A stretch of DNA of 64,000 nt from Candidatus Geothrix skivensis (GTDB taxonomy: Bacteria; Acidobacteriota; Holophagae; Holophagales; Holophagaceae): NCBI GenBank assembly GCA_016721195.1, contig JADKIO010000009.1:278733-342732 (forward strand), read 5' to 3'. Within the stretch, counting starts at the first letter, position 1. Each line of letters begins with the position of its first letter. Below the pieces are notes generated by a model. It did no database searches, had not been told where the DNA came from, and saw only the letters and a list, made by a program, of their open reading frames with translations. Below, one piece after another: positions 8,460-16,921 of this stretch. Position numbers and translations under genes: made by a program.

Positions 8460-8813
8460 ATGAACGCAGGACGCCTTGCCGCCGCTTTCACCGCCGCCCT
8501 CCTTCTGGGCGCCTCCCTCATGGCCCAGACCCCCGCACCCGGCACGCAGACCGTGACCCCCAAGCGCGAGCAGCACATGGAAAAGCGCGCGGAGCGCCAG
8601 CAGAAGCGCGTTGCCCAGGGCGTTGCCAGCGGCTCCCTGACCCCCAAGGAGACCGCCCGCATCGAGCGCAAGGAGGCCAAGATCGATCGCGATATCGTCA
8701 AGGCCGAAGCTGACGGCAAGGTCACGAAGAAGGAAGCGGGCAAGATCCAGAGAGAACAGAACCGGGCGAGCCGCCAGATCAAGCGCCAGAAGCACGACGC
8801 CCAGACCCGGTAG
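8460..8813 (+). CDS. small secreted Lys/Arg/Glu-rich helical protein
   Basis: A 117-residue exported protein with a clear signal peptide (MNAGRLAAAFTAALLLGASLMAQ) and a mature part that is almost entirely charged helix rich in Lys, Arg, Glu and Gln. Two imperfect repeats are visible around SLTPKETARIERKEAKI and KVTKKEAGKIQREQN. The family has no assigned function that I recognise. The ATG at 8460 is preceded by GGAACCCCC, and the gene is followed by a strong hairpin. It stands alone between rsmE and terC. A periplasmic, nucleic-acid- or envelope-binding role is conceivable from the charge but is not shown. Confidence 0.75.
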   Translation: MNAGRLAAAFTAALLLGASLMAQTPAPGTQTVTPKREQHMEKRAERQQKRVAQGVASGSLTPKETARIERKEAKIDRDIVKAEADGKVTKKEAGKIQREQNRASRQIKRQKHDAQTR

Positions 8814-8831
8814 CACCCACGGCATGCATGC

Positions 8832-8861
8832 CCGAAGGGGCCTCTCTGGAGGCCCCTTCGG
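8832..8861 (+). terminator. hairpin terminator after the small secreted protein gene
   Basis: A perfect 13-base stem (CCGAAGGGGCCTC pairing with its complement) closes a 4-base TCTG loop, 18 bases past the stop codon. There is no T-run, so it may act as a weak intrinsic terminator or an RNA-stabilising end. Confidence 0.7.
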
Positions 8862-8919
8862 CGTTGGGCCCTGCGCGGGGCCCTTGCAACCCAGCTAAGC
8901 TGATGGGTCTGGAGGAACC

Positions 8920-9864
8920 TTGGTCGATGCCCTGCTCCAAGCCGCGCCCTGGTGGGCCTGGGCTGGATTTCACGCTTTCGTATTTCTGATGCTGGCCCTG
9001 GATCTGGGCGTCTTCAACCGGCGCGTCCACGCACCCACCGTGCGGGAGGCCGCCACCTGGAGCGCCGTGTGGATCGGCCTGGCTCTGGTGTTCAATGCCC
9101 TGATCTTCCAGGCGGAGGGTCCGCAGAAGGGCCTGGAGTGGCTGACGGGCTATGTGCTGGAGAAGTCCCTCAGCGTGGACAACCTCTTCGTGTTCGTGCT
9201 GGTCTTCCAGAGCTTCCAGGTGGACCTGCGCCACCAGCACCGGGTGCTCTTCTGGGGCGTGCTGGGGGCGCTCATCATGCGCGCCGCCATGATCCTGGCG
9301 GGCACGGCCCTCCTGAACCGCTTCGAGTGGATGATGTACGTCTTCGGGGGCTTCCTCGTCTACACGGGCCTGAAGATGCTGCTGGTGAAGGAGGTGGAGG
9401 CCGATCCCACCCAGAACCCCATGGTGCGGGCCTTCAAGCGGCTTGTCCCCTACGACGAAACCGGCGGCCACGAGCACTTCTGGGTGGTGCGGGAAGGGAA
9501 GCGCTTCGCCACCCCCATGCTGCTGGTGCTCATCACCATCGAGGTGACGGACCTGGTCTTCGCCGTGGATTCCATCCCGGCGGTGCTGGCGGTGAGCCGG
9601 GACCCCTTCGTGGTCTACACCTCCAACATCTTCGCCATCCTGGGCCTGCGGAGCCTCTACTTCCTGCTGGCCAAGATGATGGACCGCTTCCACCGCCTGA
9701 AGACCGGACTGGCGGTGGTGCTGGCCTTCGTGGGCGTGAAGATGTGCATCGCCGAGTGGGTCCACATCCCGGTGCAGTACAGCCTGCTGGTCATCGCGGC
9801 GGTGCTGGCGGGCAGCGTGGTCGCCAGCCTGGCCTGGCCCTCGGAGCAGGACGGGACTCCGTGA
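8920..9864 (+). CDS. TerC-family integral membrane protein
   Basis: A 314-residue TerC-type membrane protein with about nine hydrophobic helices. The family signatures are EKSLSVDNLFVFV (around residue 82) and FAVDSIPAVLAVS (around 212), whose acidic residues lie in the membrane. TerC proteins have been linked to tellurite resistance and, more recently, to metal (Mn/Ca) handling and metalation of exported proteins. The start is a TTG with a GGAGGA ribosome site. The stop overlaps the ribF start by one base (TGATG), indicating translational coupling. Substrate assignment would be a guess. Confidence 0.9.
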   Translation: MVDALLQAAPWWAWAGFHAFVFLMLALDLGVFNRRVHAPTVREAATWSAVWIGLALVFNALIFQAEGPQKGLEWLTGYVLEKSLSVDNLFVFVLVFQSFQVDLRHQHRVLFWGVLGALIMRAAMILAGTALLNRFEWMMYVFGGFLVYTGLKMLLVKEVEADPTQNPMVRAFKRLVPYDETGGHEHFWVVREGKRFATPMLLVLITIEVTDLVFAVDSIPAVLAVSRDPFVVYTSNIFAILGLRSLYFLLAKMMDRFHRLKTGLAVVLAFVGVKMCIAEWVHIPVQYSLLVIAAVLAGSVVASLAWPSEQDGTP

Positions 9865-10799
9865 TGGAGGTCTGGCACCACACCCTGGAGACGGCCCCTG
9901 CCTCCGGCCCCTTCGTGGTGACCCTGGGCACCTTTGATGGCGTCCATGCCGGCCATCGCCAGCTGCTGCGGGTGGCCTCGGGCCGGGCCAGGGCCCAGGG
10001 GCAGCGGGCCGCCGTCGTGACCTTCGATCCCCATCCCGCCCTGGTGGTGGCCCCCCAGCGGAAGCCGAAGCTGCTCATGACCCTGGACCAGCGGCTGGCG
10101 GCCTTCGAGGCCGAGGCCATGGACCTGGCCTGGGTGATCCCCTTCAGCCGGGCCTTCTCCGAGCTGAGTCCCTGGGACTTCCTGGACCGGATCCTGAAGA
10201 TCCTGGCGCCGGTGGAGGTGCACGTGGGGCGGGCCTTCTGCTTCGGGCGGGATCGCAGCGGCACCGTGGAGACCCTGGAGGCCTGGGGCCGGGACCACGG
10301 CTGCCAGATCCACACCCTGGCCCTGCGGGCGCCCGATGGGGGCCGCCTGTCCAGCACGCGCATCCGCGAGGCCCTGGACGCGGGCGATGCGGAGGAGGCC
10401 GCGGCCCTCCTGGGCCATCCTTACGCCCTCACGGGCGTGGTGGTGGAGGGGGACCGGCGAGGCCGCCACCTGGGCTTCCCCACGGCGAACCTGGCCTGGG
10501 AGCAGGAGCAGCTGCCGGCCTCCGGTGTCTACGTGACCGACGCGGTGCTGCCCCACCACGGGGGCACCCACCTGGGCCTGACCAACGTGGGCGAGAAGCC
10601 GACCTTCGAAGGCCAGCGTCTCACGGTGGAAACTCACCTGCCGGGCTTCGAAGAGGATCTCTACGGCGCCCGCATGGAGGTGCGCTTCCTCCACCGCATC
10701 CGGGGCGAGGCGAAGTTCGCCTCCGTGGACGAGCTGCGGACCCAGATCGCCAGGGACGTGGCCGCGGGACAGGCCTGGTGGAAGGCGAACAGGGGTTGA
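9864..10799 (+). CDS. ribF: bifunctional riboflavin kinase / FAD synthetase
   Basis: A 311-residue bifunctional enzyme that phosphorylates riboflavin to FMN and adenylates FMN to FAD. The N-terminal nucleotidyltransferase domain shows VTLGTFDGVHAGHRQLL and, further on, LSSTRIREALDAGD. The C-terminal riboflavin kinase domain shows GDRRGRHLGFPTANLAW and the GVYV segment. The order and length match RibF of other bacteria. Start coupling to terC (one-base overlap) suggests cotranscription, although the two functions are not obviously linked. Confidence 0.93.
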   Translation: MEVWHHTLETAPASGPFVVTLGTFDGVHAGHRQLLRVASGRARAQGQRAAVVTFDPHPALVVAPQRKPKLLMTLDQRLAAFEAEAMDLAWVIPFSRAFSELSPWDFLDRILKILAPVEVHVGRAFCFGRDRSGTVETLEAWGRDHGCQIHTLALRAPDGGRLSSTRIREALDAGDAEEAAALLGHPYALTGVVVEGDRRGRHLGFPTANLAWEQEQLPASGVYVTDAVLPHHGGTHLGLTNVGEKPTFEGQRLTVETHLPGFEEDLYGARMEVRFLHRIRGEAKFASVDELRTQIARDVAAGQAWWKANRG

Positions 10800-10812
10800 A
10801 GCGCCCAGGGAT

Positions 10813-11013
10813 CTAGCTGGCCTGGTCCACCCGCCAGCGCACCAGGGGGCGCTCCGCCAGATCCCAGATCTGGACCCCCAGGGGCAGGCGGCTCAGGCCC
10901 AGGCGCTTGCGGAGCTGGGCCTTGGCCCCATCCAGGCTTTCGGCCTCGAGGGGGCCGTATTCCATGAAGTAGCCGCTGAATTTGTAGCCGAAACTGCGCA
11001 GGTCGTTCCGCAT
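10813..11013 (-). CDS. conserved small hypothetical protein
   Basis: A 66-residue protein with a compact mixture of aromatic and charged residues (FGYKFSGYFMEYGPLEAESL, then an amphipathic helix AKAQLRKRLGLSRLPLG and a final IWDLAERPLVRWRV strand). It has no membrane segment and no Cys motif. The ATG at 11013 has the GGAGCCCCC leader seen before several other genes here, which supports a real gene. It ends convergently with ribF, 13 bases away. No family or function is recognised. Confidence 0.65.
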   Translation of the reverse strand: MRNDLRSFGYKFSGYFMEYGPLEAESLDGAKAQLRKRLGLSRLPLGVQIWDLAERPLVRWRVDQAS

Positions 11014-11156
11014 GGGGGCTCCATCTGTCCCGTCCCTTAGATATTCGTATTTTATTCGCCAATGTCAAGGCCTTGGTGCGAAAAAAAACAGAGGGATTGG
11101 TTTGGGAGTTGCTTCAGTATCCGGATGAGCCCAGGACAGCGGCTGTCGAATCTCCC
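11014..11156. other. AT-richer intergenic region
   Basis: A short gap between two minus-strand small genes. It is locally AT-rich (around 11036-11100, including an A8 run) and probably carries the promoter of the 66-residue gene. I cannot pick one promoter pair with confidence. Confidence 0.35.
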
Positions 11157-11465
11157 TCAGCGGAACCGGACCACCACCCGCCCCACGAAGGGCGGGGCCA
11201 AGGGCCGCAGGATGACGCGGGGCTCCTCGCAGCGGTGGTCGCGGTCGTAGCGTTCCCAGCGCTGATCCCGGTACCGGTCCTCCCAGCGGTCCTCCCAACG
11301 CCGGTCGCCATGGCGTCGGACCTCATGCTGCCGGGCCTCCCAGCCGTAGGCGGGTCCGCAGGATTCCCGGAACTCCATCCAGGGGCGGTGGTGGCGGCCG
11401 TGCCCGTGGGCCGATAGGGGGAGGACCGCGAGGGTCGCGAGGGCAAGCAGGGCCAGGGTTCGCAT
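11157..11465 (-). CDS. small secreted Arg/His/Trp-rich protein
   Basis: A 102-residue exported protein. A signal peptide (MRTLALLALATLAVLPLSAHG) is followed by a His-rich patch (HGRHHRPW), two Cys residues (SCGPAYGW and HRCEEP) that could form a disulfide, and a strongly charged stretch with repeats of the type RWEDRWEDRYRDQRWERYDRD. It ends in a hydrophobic VGRVVVRFR strand. The start has the GGAGCCCCC leader. The composition suggests a periplasmic metal- or polyanion-binding protein, but I do not recognise a family and the role is unknown. Confidence 0.65.
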   Translation of the reverse strand: MRTLALLALATLAVLPLSAHGHGRHHRPWMEFRESCGPAYGWEARQHEVRRHGDRRWEDRWEDRYRDQRWERYDRDHRCEEPRVILRPLAPPFVGRVVVRFR

Positions 11466-11548
11466 GGGGGCTCCTTCGGGGCAAGTGGTCCTCAGCCCCG
11501 GTCCTCCAGGTTCACGACCCGTGCCAGGCGTTGAAAGTCAATGGCCGC

Positions 11549-11568
11549 AAGCCTTTGACCAAAGGCTT
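11549..11568. other. short perfect inverted repeat
   Basis: AAGCCTTT and AAAGGCTT form a perfect 8-base inverted repeat around GACC, downstream of the acetyltransferase and upstream of the secreted-protein gene. It could be a weak terminator or an operator. Confidence 0.35.
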
Positions 11569-11640
11569 CCCATCGGCCACCCGCGAATTGCAACGCGAGT
11601 ACGCCACGGCGTGGCAAGTCGCTCCGCCGTTGCCAAGCCA

Positions 11641-12255
11641 TCACCTTGTGCGGCGGTCCCCCACCACCACGGCGGGCACGCCCGCCACGATGGCCCAGTC
11701 CGGCACATCCCTGGTGACCACGGCGCCCATGGCCACCACGGCGTGGTCGCCGATGGTGACGCCATCCGTGACCCCCGCATTGGCGCCGATCCAGACATCC
11801 TGTCCGATGCGGATGCCCCGGGAGCGCACGGGCTGGTCCTTGATGGCGCGGTCGGGCCCCAGGCCGTGGTCGAAGGCGTAGAGGGCGGCGCCGCTGGCGA
11901 TGCGGGTGCCATCGCCGACCATCAGGCCCTTGCGGCCACCATCGAGCCTGGCCCCGGCGTTGATGCTGACCTCGCTGCCCAGAGTGAGGGGGCCGTGCAG
12001 GAAGGCCTGGGCGGCGATGGCGCAGCGGTCGCCCAGCACCACGGACCGCCCGGGCTCGCCGAAGATGGCGGCGTCGGGTGCGATGAAGCAGCCTTCCCCC
12101 AGTTGAACCGTCTCCTGGGCGACCAGACGCGCCTGCACGTCCGCCTGCCAGGCCTCGGCCCAGGGCCGGTGCCTCGCCTTCAGGGCGAAGTAGAGCCAGG
12201 GCATCCAGGCCAGGCGCCGCTTGTGCTGGTCGCGGAGGGATTCGGGATCGCGCAT
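11641..12255 (-). CDS. left-handed beta-helix (hexapeptide) acyltransferase
   Basis: A 204-residue O-acetyltransferase of the maltose/galactoside acetyltransferase class. The C-terminal two-thirds are hexapeptide repeats building a left-handed beta helix (for example VVLGDRCAIAAQAFL, IGQDVWIGANAGVTDGVTIG, DHAVVAMGAVVTRDVP). The family ending VPDWAIVAGVPAVVV is present, and ALYAFDHG around residue 128 supplies the likely catalytic His. It acetylates a sugar or similar acceptor with acetyl-CoA; the acceptor is unknown. The ATG at 12255 is chosen because upstream codons look non-coding and overlap the divergent marC promoter. Confidence 0.85.
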   Translation of the reverse strand: MRDPESLRDQHKRRLAWMPWLYFALKARHRPWAEAWQADVQARLVAQETVQLGEGCFIAPDAAIFGEPGRSVVLGDRCAIAAQAFLHGPLTLGSEVSINAGARLDGGRKGLMVGDGTRIASGAALYAFDHGLGPDRAIKDQPVRSRGIRIGQDVWIGANAGVTDGVTIGDHAVVAMGAVVTRDVPDWAIVAGVPAVVVGDRRTR

Positions 12256-12313
12256 GGGATCAGGGTAGTGGAACAGGGGACAGACAAGGGCCTTCGGACA
12301 GTAGACTTCTCCC

Positions 12314-13000
12314 ATGCCCCACCTTGGCCCCCTGCCCACCTGGTCCTTCGCCCTGGGCGTGACCACATCCCTGTTCTCGGTGCTCAATCCCATCAGCGCG
12401 GCAGCCATCTTCGCCAGCGCCACCGTGGGTATGGACCGCCGGGCCCTGCGCCGCAGTGCGCGGAAGGCCGCCCTGACAGCGGGCGCGGCGATGATCATCT
12501 TCGCCCTGGTGGGCCAATTCATCTTCAGCTTCTTCGGCTTCACGGCCCTGGCCATGCGCTTCGTGGGCGGCGTCCTGGTGCTCTACCGGGCCATCTCGAT
12601 GCTCTACGGCGACGATCCCCGCGAGCGCACCACGGACGACGAGAGGGCCGAGGCCAGCCTCAAGCACCCCGAGGACTTCGCCATTGTGCCCTTTGGCATC
12701 CCGCTCCTGGCGGGTCCCGGCACCCTCTCGACGGTGATGGGCATGATCGCGGGCGTGACCTGGTGGGAGTACGGCGTGGTGCTGCTGGCCATTCTCGCGA
12801 ACGCCTGGGCCACCTACCTGTTCCTGCGCAAGGCCCCCGCGGTGCTCGCCAGGATCGGCGCCATCGGCACCAAGGTGGTGAACAAGCTCATGGGCCTCAT
12901 CCTCGCGGCCGTGGCCATGCAGTTCCTCATCAACGGTGTGAAGGCGCTCTATCTCGAGATCCGACAGATGCCGCCGCCGGCGATCGTGGCGACGAAGTAG
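12314..13000 (+). CDS. marC: MarC-family integral membrane protein
   Basis: A 228-residue MarC/UPF0056 membrane protein with six hydrophobic helices. Conserved elements include the N-terminal SVLNPISAAAIFAS segment, FFGFTALAMRFVGGVLVL, and the VPFGIPLLAGPGTLSTVMG loop in the middle, which is the family signature. The physiological function of MarC proteins is still unclear despite the historical link with multiple antibiotic resistance. The ATG lies 58 bases from the divergent acetyltransferase start, so the two share a regulatory region. It ends convergently with the glutathione peroxidase gene. Confidence 0.88.
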   Translation: MPHLGPLPTWSFALGVTTSLFSVLNPISAAAIFASATVGMDRRALRRSARKAALTAGAAMIIFALVGQFIFSFFGFTALAMRFVGGVLVLYRAISMLYGDDPRERTTDDERAEASLKHPEDFAIVPFGIPLLAGPGTLSTVMGMIAGVTWWEYGVVLLAILANAWATYLFLRKAPAVLARIGAIGTKVVNKLMGLILAAVAMQFLINGVKALYLEIRQMPPPAIVATK

Positions 13001-13006
13001 CGCGGC

Positions 13007-13543
13007 CTACTTCAGGGCGGCCTCGATGGCGGCCTTCAGCTCGGGGCTGTCCGGAGCCACCTTGCTGGGGAAGGCGGCGATCACCTGCCCGTCCTTGCCC
13101 ACCAGGTACTTGTGGAAGTTCCAGGCGGGCTCGCCATGTCTGGCGGTGAGGAACTGGTAGAGGGGGGCCTTGCCGGGGCCCTTCACCTCGAGCTTCTCGA
13201 AGAGGGGGAAGGTCACGCCATAGTTCTTCTGGCAGAAGCTTTCGATCTGGGCGGCGCTGCCGGGCTCCTGGGCGCCGAACTGGTTGCAGGGGAAGCCCAG
13301 CACCACCAGGCCGCGGTCCTTCATGGCCGCATAGAGCTTCTGCAGGCCTGCGTACTGGGGGGTGTAGCCGCATTCGCTGGCCACGTTCACCGCCAGCACC
13401 ACCTTCCCCTTGTAGGTGGAAAGGGCCTGGGGCTTGCCCTCCAGGCTGTTGAGGGTGAGGTCGTAGAGGGACACGGGCACCTTCCTTTCTGCGGCGGGGA
13501 GCGACAGGGCGGTGATCAAGGCAAGGGCAAGGGCGGGATGCAT
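13007..13543 (-). CDS. exported glutathione peroxidase-family protein (Cys type)
   Basis: A 178-residue thiol peroxidase of the GPx family with a short signal peptide (MHPALALALITALSLPAA). The peroxidatic cysteine is in NVASECGYTPQY, so this is a cysteine and not a selenocysteine enzyme. The conserved GFPCNQFGAQEPG block and the WNFHKYLV motif complete the Cys-Gln-Trp-Asn catalytic set. Such Cys-type enzymes usually use thioredoxin to reduce hydroperoxides. The export signal suggests a periplasmic peroxide defence role. The gene ends 7 bases from marC on the opposite strand. Confidence 0.88.
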   Translation of the reverse strand: MHPALALALITALSLPAAERKVPVSLYDLTLNSLEGKPQALSTYKGKVVLAVNVASECGYTPQYAGLQKLYAAMKDRGLVVLGFPCNQFGAQEPGSAAQIESFCQKNYGVTFPLFEKLEVKGPGKAPLYQFLTARHGEPAWNFHKYLVGKDGQVIAAFPSKVAPDSPELKAAIEAALK

Positions 13544-13687
13544 GCGGGCTCCGGGGGCACGCATCCTTGGGTGCCGCTGGGGAGCCTTGTGTTCCTGCGG
13601 CCCTGCTCGACGGGGCTAAGCCGCTGCCGAGCGGGCGGATATGCCCGTCCGGCCGGAGACCTCTCCCGGGCCGGGCAGGCCCCGGTC

Positions 13688-14791
13688 ATGCTGGTTCCCA
13701 TGCGCCTCGCCCCCCTGCAGCAGCACTTCCGGGCCCGCCTGCGGAGGCGGGCGCCCTGGGTGGTGGTGCTGGCGTTCGCGGCGGTCTTCACGGCCCTTCA
13801 GTTCCTCGTCATTCCCCTGTCGGTGCATCTGAAGCACCCGGGAGCCCTTCTGAACTCCCTGGTGATGCCCTTCCTGATCTCCTTCACCTATGGCTTCCTG
13901 GCGCCGCTGCCCTGGCGCTGGAGTGGTGATGAACGATCCCGGGCGCCCTTCTGGCGGGGCCTGGGCCAGGCCGTTCTCGTCAACGCCCTGCTCGTCCTGG
14001 CGCTGACGGCCATGAGCTGGGTCATGGTCCGGCACGCCAACCTCAAGGCCGAGGTCCTGGGCCTCCCCCAGGGCGCCAAGGCCAGCTTCGGTTCTGTCCT
14101 CCTGCTGCAGATGATGGTGGGTCTGCCCCTGATGACGATCATCGGGGCCATCATCTCCTTCTCGGTCATCTCGGAGGAGGAGAAGCTCGCCGCCGAAGCC
14201 CGGCTGGAGGAGGCCCAGTGGGTGCTCCTGCGGGGCCAGCTCAGCCCCCACGTGCTCTTCAATTCCCTCAACGGGCTGGCGGAGCTGGTGCGCCTGGATC
14301 CCGTGGCCGCCGAGCAGGCCATCCTGGACCTGTCAGAGCTCTATCGGGCCCTGCTGCGACACGGGGACCGCCCCCGGGCCCCCCTGGGGGACGAGCGGGC
14401 CCTGGTCCAGCGCTTCCTGGCGGTGGAGGGCCTGCGAATGGGCCATCGCCTGCGGGTGGTCTGGGACTGGGACCAGAGCCTGGATGGGGTCCCGGCGCCG
14501 CCCTTCCTGCTCCAGCCCCTGGTGGAGAACGCGCTGAAGCATGGCATTGCCCCGGCACCCACCGGCGGGGAGCTGGTCATCCGGCTTCAGCGGGAGGGCC
14601 AGGGCCTGCGGCTGCGGGTGTTGAACACCGGGCGCGGCCTCGGGCTGGTACCCGGTCAGGGGATCGGCCTCCAGAACCTGGAGGCTCGCCTGAGGCTGGC
14701 CTACGGGCCCGGGGCCACCTTCCACCTCGGGTCCGAGGGGTCGGCCACCGTGGCCGAAGTGCTGCTGGAACAGCTGGAGTCCAGGCGATGA
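13688..14791 (+). CDS. LytS/AlgZ-type sensor histidine kinase
   Basis: A 367-residue membrane kinase of the His_kinase/YehU-LytS class. Four hydrophobic helices occupy about residues 20-165, followed by a coiled linker and the H-box GQLSPHVLFNSLNGLAEL, in which the His is the phosphorylation site. The HATPase domain has LVENALKHG (N box) and the GQGIGLQNLEARL (G box) motif. The start at 13688 is followed by a second ATG four codons later; either is possible. The stop overlaps the start of the LytTR regulator (ATGA), so the two form a two-component pair. The signal sensed is not evident from the sequence. Confidence 0.9.
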   Translation: MLVPMRLAPLQQHFRARLRRRAPWVVVLAFAAVFTALQFLVIPLSVHLKHPGALLNSLVMPFLISFTYGFLAPLPWRWSGDERSRAPFWRGLGQAVLVNALLVLALTAMSWVMVRHANLKAEVLGLPQGAKASFGSVLLLQMMVGLPLMTIIGAIISFSVISEEEKLAAEARLEEAQWVLLRGQLSPHVLFNSLNGLAELVRLDPVAAEQAILDLSELYRALLRHGDRPRAPLGDERALVQRFLAVEGLRMGHRLRVVWDWDQSLDGVPAPPFLLQPLVENALKHGIAPAPTGGELVIRLQREGQGLRLRVLNTGRGLGLVPGQGIGLQNLEARLRLAYGPGATFHLGSEGSATVAEVLLEQLESRR

Positions 14792-15513
14792 AGCTCCTGC
14801 GGGTGGCCCTGGCGGATGACGAGCCCCTGGCCCGGGCCCGGCTGGCGCGGCTGCTGAAGGAGGCCGGCTGTGAAGTGAAGGCAGAGCTGGAAGACGGACC
14901 GGCGGTGCTGGAGTGGCTGCGGGAACCCCGGGAGGTGGAGGCCCTCTTCCTCGATATCCAGATGCCCGGGGCCACGGGCCTGGAGGTGGCCGCCGAGCTG
15001 GCGGACTGCCGCCACTGCCCGCCCGTGGTGTTCGTGACCGCCTACTCGGAGCACGCGGTGCGGGCCTTCGAGGCCGCCGCCGTGGACTACATCCTGAAGC
15101 CCGTGTCCGCCGAACGCCTGGCCAAGTCCCTGGCGCGGCTGCGGGAGGGCGGCCCCCGGCGGGCGGAGGGCGCACCACCGCCGTCCCAGCGGTTCCCGGT
15201 GAAGGCCGGCGAGGGCCATGTCTTCCTGGATCTCAAGCGCACCACCCACTTCGAGGTGGAAGAGGAGGTGGTCTGGGCCTGGGTGGCCGGAGGCCGCCAT
15301 CGCACCTCCTGGACCACCCTGGCCGAGGTGGAATCGGCCTTCCCGGGCGCGGGGCTGGTGCGGATCCAGCGCCATCTGCTGCTGCGCCCGGAGGCGGTGC
15401 TGGGACTGAAGCCCCTGGAGGGCGGCCGGGCCTCGGTGCGGGTGGGCGAAGGCCTGGATCTGGAGGTGAGCCGCAGCGCCACGCCCAGGATCAAGGAGCT
15501 GTTGGGGCTGTAG
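14788..15513 (+). CDS. LytTR-family response regulator
   Basis: A 241-residue regulator with an N-terminal receiver domain (acidic pair ADDE at the start, phospho-acceptor Asp in LFLDIQMPG, conserved Lys in ILKPV) and a C-terminal LytTR DNA-binding domain from about residue 135 (KRTTHFEVEEEVVWAWVAGG, then VRIQRHLLLR). The start overlaps the kinase stop by 4 bases, so it is the cognate regulator of that kinase. LytTR regulators bind direct repeats in promoters. The target genes cannot be named, and none of the neighbours obviously shares such repeats. Confidence 0.92.
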   Translation: MKLLRVALADDEPLARARLARLLKEAGCEVKAELEDGPAVLEWLREPREVEALFLDIQMPGATGLEVAAELADCRHCPPVVFVTAYSEHAVRAFEAAAVDYILKPVSAERLAKSLARLREGGPRRAEGAPPPSQRFPVKAGEGHVFLDLKRTTHFEVEEEVVWAWVAGGRHRTSWTTLAEVESAFPGAGLVRIQRHLLLRPEAVLGLKPLEGGRASVRVGEGLDLEVSRSATPRIKELLGL

Positions 15514-15561
15514 CAAAGCCACCTTGGTTTAGGATAGCTCTTGGAAGGTGGACCCTCCCCC

Positions 15562-16917
15562 ATGTCCGAGCCGGACAAGCTGCATCCGAAAGCATCCCTG
15601 GCGACCACCGGAGCCCTGCGGGTGGCCCTCTTGTATGCCGGTTTTTCGGGACTCTGGATCCTGCTGTCCGATCGGGCGGTGGAGGCCCTGGTGCAGGACG
15701 CCACCCTCATGACCCGGGTCAGCATTGCGAAGGGCTGGGCCTTCGTGGCGGTGACCGCCACCCTGCTGTTCATCATGGTCAAGCGGCTGGTCCATGGCGT
15801 GGCCGATCGGGAAGCCAAGCTCCAGACCCTCATCCGGGCGATCCCGGACCTGGTGTGGCTGAAGGATCCGGAGGGCGTCTACCGCAGCTGCAACGGCGCC
15901 TTCGAGCGGGTGTATGGCGCCCGGGAGGCCGAGATCGTCGGGAAGACCGACTACGATTTTGTGCCAAAGGAGGTGGCGGACCTCTTTCGTGAGAATGACC
16001 GGGAGGCGGTCGCCTCTGGGGGAACCCGACAGCAGGAGGAGTGGTTCTCCCCTGCCGGGACGCAGCAACCAAGATGCTTCGAGACCCTCAAGACGCCGAT
16101 CTATGACCAGGAGGGGGAACTGATTGGGGTCCTGGGCATCGGCCGTGACGTGACCGAGCAACGCCAATTCCTGGCCGAGCGGAGCCGCCTCGAGGCCCAG
16201 CTGCATCAGGCCCAGAAGATGGAGCTGGTGGGCCGCTTTGCGGGCGGCGTGGCCCACGACTACAACAACATGCTGGGCGTGATCCTGGGCAATGCGGACA
16301 TAACCCTTTCCCGCATGCCGCCGGAGCATCCCGATCGAAGGAACCTGGAGGAGATCGCCCGGGCGGCCCGGCACTCGGCCGAGCTCACGGGTCAGCTGCT
16401 GGCCTTCGCCCGGCAGCAGCCCATGAATCCCCAGGTGGTGGACCTCAACGCGGCCATTGACGGCCTACAGGGCGTGCTGGGCCGGCTGATCCGGCCCGAG
16501 ATCCGCCTGAGCTGGACGCCCGGAAGCGGTCTCTGGAGGATCCGGGTGGATCCCACTCAGCTTGGCCAGGTGCTGACCAACCTCGTGGTGAACGCCCGGG
16601 ACGCGATCGCCTCCCGGGGCAGCATCGAAGTGACCACCTCCAACCGGACCCTGACGCAGACCGATTGCGCCACCATGGTGGAGGCTGAGCCCGGCGATCA
16701 CGTGTGCCTCAGCGTGTCGGACGACGGCTGTGGCATGTCGCCAGACCTGGTGACGCGGATCTTCGAGCCCTTCTTCACCACCAAGCCCGAGGGCAGGGGC
16801 ACCGGGCTGGGGCTCGCCATGGTCCACGGCGTGGTGAAGCAGAACCACGGGACCATGCAGGTGGAAAGCGGCCCCGGCAAGGGCACCTGCTTCCAGATCT
16901 TCTTTCCGAGGGCCTGA
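15562..16917 (+). CDS. PAS-containing sensor histidine kinase (orphan)
   Basis: A 451-residue sensor kinase. Two membrane helices near residues 17-75 flank a short external loop; a PAS domain follows (about 85-205, with LVWLKDPEGVYRSCNGAFE), then the H-box MELVGRFAGGVAHDYNN and a HATPase domain with LVVNARDAI, DDGCGM and GTGLGLAMVHGVV. The H-box belongs to the NtrB/CckA-like class. There is no receiver domain and no adjacent regulator of its own, so it is an orphan unless it uses the LytTR protein upstream. The ATG at 15562 is preferred over an in-frame TTG 7 codons upstream. Confidence 0.88.
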   Translation: MSEPDKLHPKASLATTGALRVALLYAGFSGLWILLSDRAVEALVQDATLMTRVSIAKGWAFVAVTATLLFIMVKRLVHGVADREAKLQTLIRAIPDLVWLKDPEGVYRSCNGAFERVYGAREAEIVGKTDYDFVPKEVADLFRENDREAVASGGTRQQEEWFSPAGTQQPRCFETLKTPIYDQEGELIGVLGIGRDVTEQRQFLAERSRLEAQLHQAQKMELVGRFAGGVAHDYNNMLGVILGNADITLSRMPPEHPDRRNLEEIARAARHSAELTGQLLAFARQQPMNPQVVDLNAAIDGLQGVLGRLIRPEIRLSWTPGSGLWRIRVDPTQLGQVLTNLVVNARDAIASRGSIEVTTSNRTLTQTDCATMVEAEPGDHVCLSVSDDGCGMSPDLVTRIFEPFFTTKPEGRGTGLGLAMVHGVVKQNHGTMQVESGPGKGTCFQIFFPRA

Positions 16918-16921
16918 GGGG

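Noticed and set aside
13007..13543. Selenocysteine version of glutathione peroxidase
   Set aside because: The active-site codon is a normal cysteine codon; no in-frame TGA.
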